Shown: positions 1 to 7,844 of the stretch, in pieces | Numbering within the stretch: position 1 is the stretch's first letter | Layout of the letters: the number at the start of each line of letters is the position of its first letter | Assembly: GCF_900637955.1 (NCBI RefSeq) | Contig: NZ_LR134476.1 | Span: forward strand, 62,001-126,000 | From: Trueperella bialowiezensis | GTDB taxonomy: Bacteria; Actinomycetota; Actinomycetes; Actinomycetales; Actinomycetaceae | DNA length: 64,000 bases | Reading direction: 5' to 3' | The notes under the pieces: model-generated | Told to the model about the DNA's origin: nothing | The model's input: the letters and a program-made list of their open reading frames with translations, nothing else | The model's database searches: none | Position numbers and translations under genes: made by a program

Positions 1-338
1 CGCTCGGCGTGAAGTACCTGGCCGTGTTTACATCGTCGGGGCAAACTGCTCGCCGAATGGCACGCTTGCGCGCGCGTATCCCGTTGCTCGTGTTTACGCC
101 GTCGGCGGATGTGCGCCAGCGTCTGGAGCTGACGTGGGGCGTGCAATCGCTTATCACCCCGGAAGTGGCCAATACTGATGAGATGGTCGCGCAGGTGGAC
201 GTCATGCTCCGTGAACGCGGACTTGCAGAAGACGGCGATCGCGTGGTCATCGTGTCCGGGATGCCGCCGGGCAAGGTTGGTTCGACGAACACGATTCGCA
301 TCCATAAGATGGGCGAAGGGTTCCTCGGGGACGCCTAA
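1..338 (+). CDS. pyk: Pyruvate kinase, C-terminal fragment (5' end outside window)
   Basis: This is the last ~112 residues of pyruvate kinase, which converts phosphoenolpyruvate and ADP to pyruvate and ATP at the end of glycolysis. The reading frame is open from base 1, so the gene begins outside the window. What remains is the C-terminal allosteric domain: the segments AVFTSSGQTAR, IPLLVFTP and the closing IVSGMPPGKVGSTNTIRIH are typical of the family. The catalytic barrel is not visible here. It sits upstream of tRNA-Leu and the ANTAR regulator. No clear terminator follows; a 12-bp palindrome (ATCGGCGCCGAT, 352-363) lies just after the stop. Confidence 0.93.
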   Translation, partial: LGVKYLAVFTSSGQTARRMARLRARIPLLVFTPSADVRQRLELTWGVQSLITPEVANTDEMVAQVDVMLRERGLAEDGDRVVIVSGMPPGKVGSTNTIRIHKMGEGFLGDA

Positions 339-431
339 ATACGATAGGTATATCGGCGCCGATGTGAGCAATCTCCGCCTGTGCGGGCGATACTTTGTGT
401 CCGCGGCGAAGTAAAATCGGTAAGGTCCACT

Positions 432-513
432 GCTCCTGTGGTGGAACTGGCAGACACACTGCACTCAAAATGCAGCGCCGAAAGGCATGCGGGTTCGAAT
501 CCCGCCGGGAGCA
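432..513 (+). tRNA. tRNA-Leu (anticodon CAA)
   Basis: An 82-nt type II tRNA. The acceptor stem pairs GCTCCTG (432-438) with CGGGAGC (506-512), with one T-G wobble, and the discriminator base is A. The anticodon stem-loop is CTGCA-CTCAAAA-TGCAG, placing CAA at the anticodon, so it reads the UUG leucine codon. A variable arm follows, then the T arm GCGGG-TTCGAAT-CCCGC. CCA is not encoded. It lies between pyk and the ANTAR regulator on the same strand. Confidence 0.95.
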
Positions 514-633
514 CTTCAGCGCACTGATTTGTGCAACACGCACTAAAACCGCCCACGTCAGGGCCCTGATTTGTAGTATTAATTCGATAGCGCCTTTATG
601 GTGCTGGAAAGTACAGTGCGATCGGAGGAACGC

Positions 634-1275
634 GTGAAAGACGCAGTGGCGGGTGCCAAAGTAGAAAAGATCAAAGACGATACAGACCCCGCAACCGTGC
701 GTGCCATCGTCGTCGAAGACGAGACGCTCATTCGCTTGGATATCGTTGAAACGTTAGAAGATGCCGGATATACCGTAGTAGCCGAAGGTGCGACTGGCGA
801 TGAGGCCGTCGCATTGGCTGAAGAGCACGATCCGGATCTCATCGTCATGGACGTGAAAATGCCGGGGATGGATGGGATCAGCGCGGCGGAACGTATTTTG
901 AACGACCATCACACGGCTATCGTGATGCTGACCGCCTTCTCGCAGAAGGAACTTGTGGAGCGGGCTCGGGACGCGGGTGCGATGGCCTACGTGGTTAAAC
1001 CATTTACGCCGGAGGATCTCGTGCCTGCGGTTGAAATCGCGCTGTCGCGTTCGAAGGAGATCGCATCCTTGGAAAAGGAAGTGGCTACACTTGCGGAAAA
1101 GTTCGAGACGCGTAAGCGAGTGGATCAGGCGAAGGGTCTTCTGCAGCAGAAGATGGGTTTGACTGAGCCGGAAGCGTTCAGGTGGATTCAAAAGACGTCA
1201 ATGGATCGGCGCCTGACAATGCGTGAAGTTGCGGACGCCGTCGTCGAACAGGTTGGCGGCAACAAGGACGCCTAG
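634..1275 (+). CDS. pdtaR: ANTAR-domain response regulator (PdtaR type)
   Basis: A two-component response regulator whose output domain binds RNA and acts by transcription antitermination. The N-terminal receiver domain carries acidic residues in VVEDE, the phospho-acceptor Asp near residue 73 (VMDVKMPG) and the conserved Lys in VVKPF. The C-terminal ~55 residues form an ANTAR domain (VDQAKGLLQQKMGLTEPEAF). PdtaR is normally phosphorylated by the cytosolic kinase PdtaS, which is not in this window. I chose the GTG at 634 because a strong ribosome site, GGAGGA (624-629), sits just upstream. An in-frame ATG at 598 would add 12 residues without a comparable site. Confidence 0.9.
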   Translation: MKDAVAGAKVEKIKDDTDPATVRAIVVEDETLIRLDIVETLEDAGYTVVAEGATGDEAVALAEEHDPDLIVMDVKMPGMDGISAAERILNDHHTAIVMLTAFSQKELVERARDAGAMAYVVKPFTPEDLVPAVEIALSRSKEIASLEKEVATLAEKFETRKRVDQAKGLLQQKMGLTEPEAFRWIQKTSMDRRLTMREVADAVVEQVGGNKDA

Positions 1276-1649
1276 CGGCTGATATATACGCAGGTGAGCC
1301 GGCCGGATGCCGTGCGGTGCCCGGCCGCGTCGACGACGTCGACGAGCGCGGTGAAACTGGAACGCCCAGCTTTGAGTGTGGTTGCTCGTGCGCGCACCGT
1401 ATCGGTTGTGTTTGGTGCTAGTTGTGCGACCGATAGTTCTGTGCCGACTGCAATTTTGCCGTCTGGCGCGTTTGCGTGGGCGAGCAGGGATCCGGCATGT
1501 TCGACGACGACGCCGTTGGCACCGCCGTGGAGTGCTCCGTAGGGTTGGCGTGCGGCATGCGTTGGCATGTCGACCACGCATTCGCTCGGCGTGTTGGTGA
1601 TGACCGTGATCTCGAGCGTGTCTGCCAGCTGAGTCCAGTTAGTGTTCAT
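1272..1649 (-). CDS. Hotdog-fold thioesterase (PaaI family)
   Basis: A 125-residue single-domain hotdog protein, the usual length for PaaI/YbgC-like acyl-CoA thioesterases. The helix signature is HGGANGVVVEHAGS, with GTELSVAQLAP and the strand motif RARATTLKAGRSS following. Such enzymes hydrolyse short or aromatic acyl-CoA thioesters in the cytoplasm; the substrate cannot be read from sequence. It is convergent with pdtaR, overlapping its stop by 4 bases, and divergent from polA. A thioesterase in this neighbourhood is common in actinobacteria. The family call is solid; physiological role unknown. Confidence 0.82.
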   Translation of the reverse strand: MNTNWTQLADTLEITVITNTPSECVVDMPTHAARQPYGALHGGANGVVVEHAGSLLAHANAPDGKIAVGTELSVAQLAPNTTDTVRARATTLKAGRSSFTALVDVVDAAGHRTASGRLTCVYISR

Positions 1650-1685
1650 GATGTATCAGTATAAAGATCCAGCGCGCGAGTGTGA

Positions 1686-4418
1686 GTGTCGGTGGCACGC
1701 GATAGGCTAAGCGATGTGAATGATAAAACTCTGCTCGTCCTAGATGGCCACTCGTTGGCGTTCCGTTCGTTCTTCGCGCTGCCCGCGGATAGTTTCGTCA
1801 CCCGCAACGGCCAGTATACGAACGCCGTCCACGGGTTCTTGTCGACTTTGTTGAAGCTTGTTGCTGATTACCACCCGAGCCACATTGCGGTGGCGCTCGA
1901 TCTGCCTGGTGGAACGTTCCGCAATAGAGAGTATGCGGAGTACAAGGCGGGTAGGGAGGAGACCCCGGAGGCGTTCAAGGGGCAGATTTCTGTTATCCAA
2001 GAAGTGCTGGATGCGATCGGTGTGCGGTGGCTGACGGTACCGGATTACGAGGCGGACGACATCGTTGCCACTCTTGCCACGCGCGGTGAACAGGAGGGAA
2101 TGCGGGTTTACATCTCGTCCGGTGATCGTGATACATACCAGCTCGTCAACGATGCTGTCACGCTGCTGTATCCGAAGCAGGGCGCACCGATGGAAGTGTT
2201 CACTCCGCACGTCGTCGAACAGAAGACTGGCGTGAGCCCGGCAGCGTATTCGGATCTTGCCGCACTTGTGGGCGAAAGTGCCGATAACATTCCAGGCGTA
2301 CGGCTGTGGGGGCCGAAAACTGCAGCCAAGTGGCTGAACCACTATGGAAGTTTAGAGAACCTGCTGGACAACGCCGATGAGATCGGCGGAAAAACGGGGC
2401 AGAATCTACGCGATAGCATCGACCAGGTGCGCCGCAACCGGCAGCTCAACAATCTGGTGCGGGATCTGCCGATCGTGCCCGATCTGGACGAGCTCAAGCC
2501 GATCGGCGTCGATCGCGAAAAACTCCATGAGCTGTTTGACACGCTGGAATTTACGACCATGCGTAAACGCGTGTTGGCTGAGCTACCAATGCGCGATGGG
2601 GCCGAGAAACCTGAGGCCACGGAACAAGTTGACGTTCAGGTGGTCGCCGCTGGGGCGATGCCTCTGGCTGAGTTTTTGGACGCCAATGAAGGGCCGTGGG
2701 CGCTGGAGATCACGGGAGATCGGCGTCCGGGCCGCGGGAACGTGGACGACTTTGCGGTCGCCGCACCGAACGGCGTGGTCTTCCACGGAACGTGGGGAAG
2801 TCTCGATGTTGCAGACGAAAAGGTGCTCGTCGAGTTTTTGGAAGATGCGAACCAGCACAAGATCGGTCACGGTACGAAAGGTATCCGGCACGCGTGGGCG
2901 GGAGTCGGAGTCACCTTAGAGGGGATTGTTGCTGACACGGAGATTGAGGCCTACCTGCTACACCCGGATCAGCGTAAGTACGACGTGCCAGATCTCGCGC
3001 AACGGTACTTGAGCTACGATCTTTCTAGTATGTCGGAAGCCTCCGACACGCTCGGTATCAGTGCCGATGGCAAATTGGTCACCGCGCAGATTGCACATTT
3101 GGCGGTAGCGCTCCACGGCTTGCGTGCAGCATTCGAAAACTCGCTGTCCGACGTCGATACGACTGGCGCGCTTGTTGAGCTTGAGCTTGCCGTGTCCGGT
3201 CTTCTTTTCAACATGGAAACTGATGGCATTGCCATTGATACAGATCGGCTTGATGCACTCTACGTTGATTTCAATAGGAGAGTAGAGGACGCCGCGAACC
3301 GCGCCTACACCGCGATTAAAGACGATTCGGTTAACCTGTCGAGCCCGAAGCAGTTGCAAGAAGTACTTTTTGAGCGCTTGGATCTTCCGAAGACGAAGAA
3401 GACGAAGTCTGGCTACACCACGAACGCCGATGCGCTCACCGACCTTTTGGCACGCATTGCGCGGCGGGAGGATGATGCGGCGCTCGCCGGCCAAGAATTC
3501 CTTGCCGGGCTACTCGAGCATCGGGAAGCGATCAAGCTGCGGCAATCCGCTGAAGGCTTGCAGCGCGCTGTCATGCCTGATCGGCGGATTCGCACCACTT
3601 TCCAACAGACCGTGGCTGCCACTGGCCGGCTATCGTCAACGGATCCGAATCTGCAAAACATTCATACGCGTACGCCGGAAGGCCGCCAAGTTCGGGAGAT
3701 TTTCGTACCGGGTGACGGGTTCGACTATCTGATGACAGCCGACTATTCGCAGATTGAAATGCGGCTCATGGCGCACCTGTCCGGGGATGCTTCACTGATT
3801 GAAGCGTTTAACAATGGCGCGGACTTGCACAACTATGTGGCCGGCCGGGTGTTCGGCGTGCCAGAAGACGCCGTGACGAGCGAGCAGCGGGCAAAGATTA
3901 AGGCGATGAGCTACGGGCTTGCCTACGGGCTGTCCTCCTACGGACTGTCCCAACAGCTGCGAATTAGTGTGGGCGAAGCCGAGCGGTTGATGAGTGACTA
4001 CTACGAGCGTTTTGGCGCTGTGCGTGATTACCTTGACGGCGTCGTTGCTCAAGCCCGTAAGGATGGTTACACGTCAACGATCATGGGGCGCCGCCGCTAC
4101 CTTCCCGGCTTGCAGAGTCCGAATCGGCAAATGCGTGAGGCTGCTGAACGGATGGCGCTCAACGCTCCGATCCAGGGGTCGGCTGCCGACATCATCAAGT
4201 ATGCGATGGTGTTCGTTCAAGATGAGATGGACAAGGCAGGCCTCGAGTCGAGAATGCTCTTGCAGGTGCATGACGAACTTGTTTTCGAAGTGAAAGCATC
4301 GGAGGCCGAGCAGCTGGAACAGATCGTGCGCGAGCAGATGGGCAAGGCCATCAAACTTGATGTGCCCCTGTCTGTGGGTATCGGGATTGGGCGGAACTGG
4401 CGCGAAGCCGCACACTAG
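1686..4418 (+). CDS. polA: DNA polymerase I
   Basis: Repair and Okazaki-fragment polymerase. Residues ~1-300 form the 5' nuclease (LVLDGHSLAFRSFFALP, YEADDIVATLA, helix-hairpin-helix GVRLWGPKTAAKWL). Residues ~320-495 have the 3'-5' exonuclease fold but lack its metal ligands: the DxE motif is replaced by WALEITGD, and the other two motifs are also missing. Residues ~500-910 form the polymerase, with motif A DYSQIEMRL (~682), motif B RAKIKAMSYGLAYG (~733) and motif C QVHDELVFE (~858). Loss of proofreading is typical of actinobacterial PolA. The start is uncertain: GTG codons at 1686, 1692 and 1716 are all in frame and none has a convincing ribosome site. 1716 gives the N-terminus closest to the nuclease domain. 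Confidence 0.97.
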   Translation: MSVARDRLSDVNDKTLLVLDGHSLAFRSFFALPADSFVTRNGQYTNAVHGFLSTLLKLVADYHPSHIAVALDLPGGTFRNREYAEYKAGREETPEAFKGQISVIQEVLDAIGVRWLTVPDYEADDIVATLATRGEQEGMRVYISSGDRDTYQLVNDAVTLLYPKQGAPMEVFTPHVVEQKTGVSPAAYSDLAALVGESADNIPGVRLWGPKTAAKWLNHYGSLENLLDNADEIGGKTGQNLRDSIDQVRRNRQLNNLVRDLPIVPDLDELKPIGVDREKLHELFDTLEFTTMRKRVLAELPMRDGAEKPEATEQVDVQVVAAGAMPLAEFLDANEGPWALEITGDRRPGRGNVDDFAVAAPNGVVFHGTWGSLDVADEKVLVEFLEDANQHKIGHGTKGIRHAWAGVGVTLEGIVADTEIEAYLLHPDQRKYDVPDLAQRYLSYDLSSMSEASDTLGISADGKLVTAQIAHLAVALHGLRAAFENSLSDVDTTGALVELELAVSGLLFNMETDGIAIDTDRLDALYVDFNRRVEDAANRAYTAIKDDSVNLSSPKQLQEVLFERLDLPKTKKTKSGYTTNADALTDLLARIARREDDAALAGQEFLAGLLEHREAIKLRQSAEGLQRAVMPDRRIRTTFQQTVAATGRLSSTDPNLQNIHTRTPEGRQVREIFVPGDGFDYLMTADYSQIEMRLMAHLSGDASLIEAFNNGADLHNYVAGRVFGVPEDAVTSEQRAKIKAMSYGLAYGLSSYGLSQQLRISVGEAERLMSDYYERFGAVRDYLDGVVAQARKDGYTSTIMGRRRYLPGLQSPNRQMREAAERMALNAPIQGSAADIIKYAMVFVQDEMDKAGLESRMLLQVHDELVFEVKASEAEQLEQIVREQMGKAIKLDVPLSVGIGIGRNWREAAH

Positions 4419-4441
4419 CCCCAGCCGCGCCCGCGGTGTGG

Positions 4442-5248
4442 TTACACGGCGCGGGTAGAGAAAATGATCGTGCCGGGGATTTTCTGGGATCGGATCGGCC
4501 CCCACGATCCCCACACCACGGTGCGCCCGGCTGGCCATTCTGGTTCCACACATTCGATGATCTGGAAGCCCGAATCGGTGAGCGCGTTAATGTGGTCTGC
4601 CAGCGTGTGGTGGAACTGGGCGTACTCCAGCGTGCCGTCGTCGTCGCGTTCAAGGTAGGGCGTGCGGTCAAAATACGAGCGCGTGACGTCGAAAGCGGCC
4701 GGGTCGTCGGCGAAGAACCACTTGACGGGATGCGAGGTCGAGAACACCCAGCTGCCGCCAGCCTTGAGCACTCGACGGATCTCGCGGTGGACCTCACACA
4801 GGTCGGCGACGAAATCGAGTGCGCCGAAGCTGGTGAAGACGACGTCGAACGTGCCTGCCGGGTAGGGCAGTGCGCGGGCGTCCGCCACCTCTACCCTGAA
4901 ATCGGTGCCATGGGCGGCGTTCAGCTGCCGTGCTGCCTCAACCATGCCCGGTGCGATATCGCAGGCGACGACGTCGAGGCCAAGCTTAGCCAAGTAACGC
5001 GAACACTGGGCAGCTCCCGATCCGATCTCAAGAATTCTTTTGCCGCGCAGACTTGTGGGCGAGCCGAGCAGTTCGACGTCGTGTTCCCGTAAACCCTCTG
5101 GTCCCCAGATGAAATCGGCTTCACCAAGAACTTCGCCGTAACGGCTCAAATATTCTTTCGCGTTATCAGACCACCAGGTCCGAGCCGCACGGGCGGGATC
5201 GTCGCTTGGGTGAACGGGAGTGAAACCTGCGGTCAACATGGCCTCCAA
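4442..5248 (-). CDS. Class I SAM-dependent methyltransferase
   Basis: A 268-residue methyltransferase with the SAM-binding motif I ILEIGSGAAQCSRYLAKLG near residue 70, an acidic motif II (DVVACDIAPGMVEAA) and motif IV FDVVFTSFGALDFV. The N-terminus has an aromatic-rich stretch (ARTWWSDNAKEYL) seen in actinobacterial homologues located between polA and rpsA. Substrate unknown. It is convergent with polA and divergent from rpsA. The family assignment is secure, the function is not. Confidence 0.88.
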   Translation of the reverse strand: MEAMLTAGFTPVHPSDDPARAARTWWSDNAKEYLSRYGEVLGEADFIWGPEGLREHDVELLGSPTSLRGKRILEIGSGAAQCSRYLAKLGLDVVACDIAPGMVEAARQLNAAHGTDFRVEVADARALPYPAGTFDVVFTSFGALDFVADLCEVHREIRRVLKAGGSWVFSTSHPVKWFFADDPAAFDVTRSYFDRTPYLERDDDGTLEYAQFHHTLADHINALTDSGFQIIECVEPEWPAGRTVVWGSWGPIRSQKIPGTIIFSTRAV

Positions 5249-5284
5249 GTGTGGTCAATTAGGCATTTACGGCCGGTTTTAGGC

Positions 5285-5346
5285 TTGCTCACACGTGCGT
5301 GAAACCCGTAAAATAGGCCGGTGGTGCGGAAATCCTTCGGCACCAT
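5285..5346 (+). promoter_or_regulatory. Candidate rpsA promoter and 5'-leader hairpin
   Basis: TTGCTC (5285-5290) and TAAAAT (5309-5314) are separated by 18 bases, a reasonable housekeeping sigma promoter. The predicted transcript would start near 5321, exactly where a 7-bp stem begins (5321-5327 with 5340-5346, one terminal wobble). The remaining leader to the ATG at 5392 is ~45 bases. The hairpin could protect the mRNA 5' end or take part in S1 autoregulation; both are inference. Confidence 0.45.
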
Positions 5347-5391
5347 GAAGTAATTGTCCATACTAGTAAATAATCCGGAGTCACCAACTCT

Positions 5392-6849
5392 ATGACCACG
5401 AACAACCAGACCTCCGTTGAGGTCGCGATCAACGATATCGGTACTGAAGAAGATCTCATTGCCGCGGTTGATGAAACCATCAAATACTTCAACGACGGCG
5501 ATATCGTTGAGGGCACAGTAGTCAAGGTAGATCGAGACGAAGTCCTTCTCGACATCGGCTACAAGACCGAGGGTGTTATTCCCTCCAAAGAACTTTCCAT
5601 CAAGCATGACATCGATCCTGACGATGTTGTTGAAGTTGGTGACCAGGTTGAGGCTCTTGTTCTCCAGAAGGAAGACAAGGAAGGCCGCCTGCTGCTGTCG
5701 AAGAAGCGCGCCCAGTACGAACGTGCATGGGACAAGATCGAGCAGGTCAAGGAAGCCGATGGCGTTGTCACTGGTTCCGTTATTGAGGTCGTCAAGGGCG
5801 GCCTGATCCTCGATATTGGTCTGCGCGGCTTCCTGCCGGCGTCGCTTGTTGAAATGCGTCGCGTGCGTGATCTGCAGCCCTACGTTGGCCGTGAACTGCA
5901 GGCCAAGATTATCGAGCTCGATAAGAACCGTAACAACGTTGTGCTCTCGCGCCGTGCGTGGCTCGAGCAGTCGCAGTCCGAGATCCGCGCTCACTTCCTT
6001 GACACCCTGCAGAAGGGTCAGGTTCGTGAAGGTGTGGTGTCCTCGATCGTCAACTTTGGTGCGTTCGTGGATCTGGGCGGCGTGGACGGCCTCGTTCACG
6101 TGTCCGAACTGTCCTGGAAGCACATCGACCACCCGTCCGAGGTTGTTGAAGTTGGTCAGCCCGTCACCGTCGAGGTTCTCGATGTTGATATGAACCGTGA
6201 GCGCGTGTCGCTCTCGCTCAAGGCGACGCAGGAAGATCCGTGGCAGACCTTCGCACGCACCCACCGTATTGGTGAGGTCGTGCCGGGTAACGTCACGAAG
6301 CTCGTTCCGTTCGGTGCCTTCGTGCGCGTTGAGGACGGTATTGAGGGCCTCGTGCACATCTCCGAGCTCGCCCAGCGCCACATTGATCTGCCCGAGCAGG
6401 TGGCCAAGGTTGGCGACCAGGTGTTCGTCAAGGTCATCGATATTGATCTGGAGCGTCGTCGTATTTCGCTCTCGCTCAAGCAGGCCAATGAAGGTGTGGA
6501 TCCGAACTCTGATGATTTCGATCCGTCGCTGTACGGCATGAGCGCCGAATACGATGAGGACGGCAACTACAAGTACCCGGAGGGCTTCGACCCCGAGGCG
6601 AACGAGTGGCTGGAAGGCTACGAAGAGAACCAGGCTGCGTGGGAGGCCGAGTACGCTGCGGCTGAGGCGCGCTGGTTGGCTCACAAGGAGCAGGTTGCTG
6701 CACACCAGCAGGCTGACGCGGAAGCCCTGTCAGCCGATCAGGGTGGCGGCGACATCCCGGCGAGCTACTCGTCCGGTGGCGACGACGCCGGCACGCTCGC
6801 TTCTGACGAGGCGCTTGCCGCGTTGCGTGAGAAGCTGACCGGCAACTAA
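5392..6849 (+). CDS. rpsA: 30S ribosomal protein S1
   Basis: S1 binds mRNA on the small ribosomal subunit and helps initiation. Four S1 RNA-binding repeats are visible, starting near residues 38, 124, 210 and 295. Repeats 3 and 4 carry the strongest consensus (NFGAFVDLGGVDGLVHVSEL and PFGAFVRVEDGIEGLVHISEL). Four repeats rather than the six of E. coli is normal for actinobacteria. After the repeats comes a ~120-residue acidic, low-complexity tail rich in Glu and Ala. Codon use is strongly biased, as expected for a highly expressed gene. A terminator hairpin follows the stop. Confidence 0.97.
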   Translation: MTTNNQTSVEVAINDIGTEEDLIAAVDETIKYFNDGDIVEGTVVKVDRDEVLLDIGYKTEGVIPSKELSIKHDIDPDDVVEVGDQVEALVLQKEDKEGRLLLSKKRAQYERAWDKIEQVKEADGVVTGSVIEVVKGGLILDIGLRGFLPASLVEMRRVRDLQPYVGRELQAKIIELDKNRNNVVLSRRAWLEQSQSEIRAHFLDTLQKGQVREGVVSSIVNFGAFVDLGGVDGLVHVSELSWKHIDHPSEVVEVGQPVTVEVLDVDMNRERVSLSLKATQEDPWQTFARTHRIGEVVPGNVTKLVPFGAFVRVEDGIEGLVHISELAQRHIDLPEQVAKVGDQVFVKVIDIDLERRRISLSLKQANEGVDPNSDDFDPSLYGMSAEYDEDGNYKYPEGFDPEANEWLEGYEENQAAWEAEYAAAEARWLAHKEQVAAHQQADAEALSADQGGGDIPASYSSGGDDAGTLASDEALAALREKLTGN

Positions 6850-6866
6850 GCCGAATTAGTCGTGGG

Positions 6867-6894
6867 GGAGGGAGTGCCTTGGGGTGCTCCCTCC
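6867..6894 (+). terminator. Hairpin terminator after rpsA
   Basis: A 12-bp stem (6867-6878 with 6883-6894, two G-T wobbles) closes a TTGG loop. It is followed by TTCGCTATTTC, a poor U tract. It lies 18 bases after the rpsA stop and before coaE. Confidence 0.65.
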
Positions 6895-6938
6895 TTCGCT
6901 ATTTCAGGCTCGTTGCAGCACTATCTACGGGAGGCTCA

Positions 6939-7778
6939 ATGTTAACGCTCGCGCTGACTGGCGGGATCGGGTCGGGTAAATCGACCGCTGCGCGGATCTG
7001 GGGTGAACTTGGTGCGCATGTCATCGACGCCGACCAGGTGGCTCGCGACGTCGTCGAGCCCGGAACGCCCGCGCTTGCAAAGATCGCCCGCCGCTGGCCA
7101 CGCGTCGTCGATGCCGAAGGGCGGCTTGATCGGTCGGCGTTGGCCGAGATTGTGTTTAGTGATCCCAACGAGCGGGAGGCGCTCAATGCGATCACGCATC
7201 CGGCGATTGCGGATGAAGTTGAGCGCCGAATCACCCAGCTGAATTTATCCGATCCGAGCGGCGTCGTCGTCTACGATGTGCCGCTACTCGTGGGCCAGCC
7301 CGGCGAATTCGCGATGACGGCGAACGTGTGCGTGAACGTGGCAGAAGATGAACGTGTGCGCAGGCTTGTTACCGAGCGGGGTATGAGTGAGGACGAGGCG
7401 TGGGCGCGTATTGCCGCTCAGGCGACGGACGAACAGCGAGCTGCGATTTCCGACGTCGTTCTCACCAACGACGCCGGGGAATCCGACTTCCGCGATGTGC
7501 TGACACAGGTATGGCACACTTGGGTGATTCCGTTTGCTCAGCGCATGAATACCGGAGAGTATGCTTCCGGTGCGCTGCCGACGGGCGCCTTGTTTAACGA
7601 GGAAGTCGACCTGCAGGTGCGGCGATTGGAAGCGCGCGGCTTGACGGTGTCAGTGGATCCTGTCGAACTGGTTGTTGACGGACCACCCGATCAACTACCT
7701 GCGGCTGGCTGGGTGAATGCCGGTGAGCACTGGCGGCACGCTAACCCCGCGCTGAATCTTCGCGCCCGGCTCCGGTAG
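6939..7778 (+). CDS. coaE: Dephospho-CoA kinase
   Basis: Catalyses the last step of coenzyme A synthesis, phosphorylating the 3'-OH of dephospho-CoA. The P-loop GGIGSGKST is at residues ~7-15, followed by IDADQVARDVV, the lid-region THPAI and YDVPLL. The ATG at 6939 has GGGAGG at the right distance; an upstream in-frame start at 6879 would place a useless leader on top of the rpsA terminator. The kinase domain accounts for ~200 residues. The last ~75 residues are an extension of unclear identity. Mycobacterial CoaE also carries a C-terminal extra domain (GrpB-like), but this one is shorter and I cannot match it with confidence. Confidence 0.93.
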   Translation: MLTLALTGGIGSGKSTAARIWGELGAHVIDADQVARDVVEPGTPALAKIARRWPRVVDAEGRLDRSALAEIVFSDPNEREALNAITHPAIADEVERRITQLNLSDPSGVVVYDVPLLVGQPGEFAMTANVCVNVAEDERVRRLVTERGMSEDEAWARIAAQATDEQRAAISDVVLTNDAGESDFRDVLTQVWHTWVIPFAQRMNTGEYASGALPTGALFNEEVDLQVRRLEARGLTVSVDPVELVVDGPPDQLPAAGWVNAGEHWRHANPALNLRARLR

Positions 7779-7844
7779 TCGGCACAGGTTCCCTGTCGGC
7801 AAACTAACTGCGCCATCGTTACCAGAAAGCATTAGCCTAAAGCC

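Noticed and set aside
4436-5092. Plus-strand frame across the methyltransferase gene
   Set aside because: The minus strand encodes clear SAM-binding motifs; the plus frame does not resemble a protein family.
5233-6705. 490-codon open frame antisense to rpsA
   Set aside because: The plus-strand rpsA is certain, and the antisense frame is a by-product of its strong codon bias. The translation has no recognisable domain.
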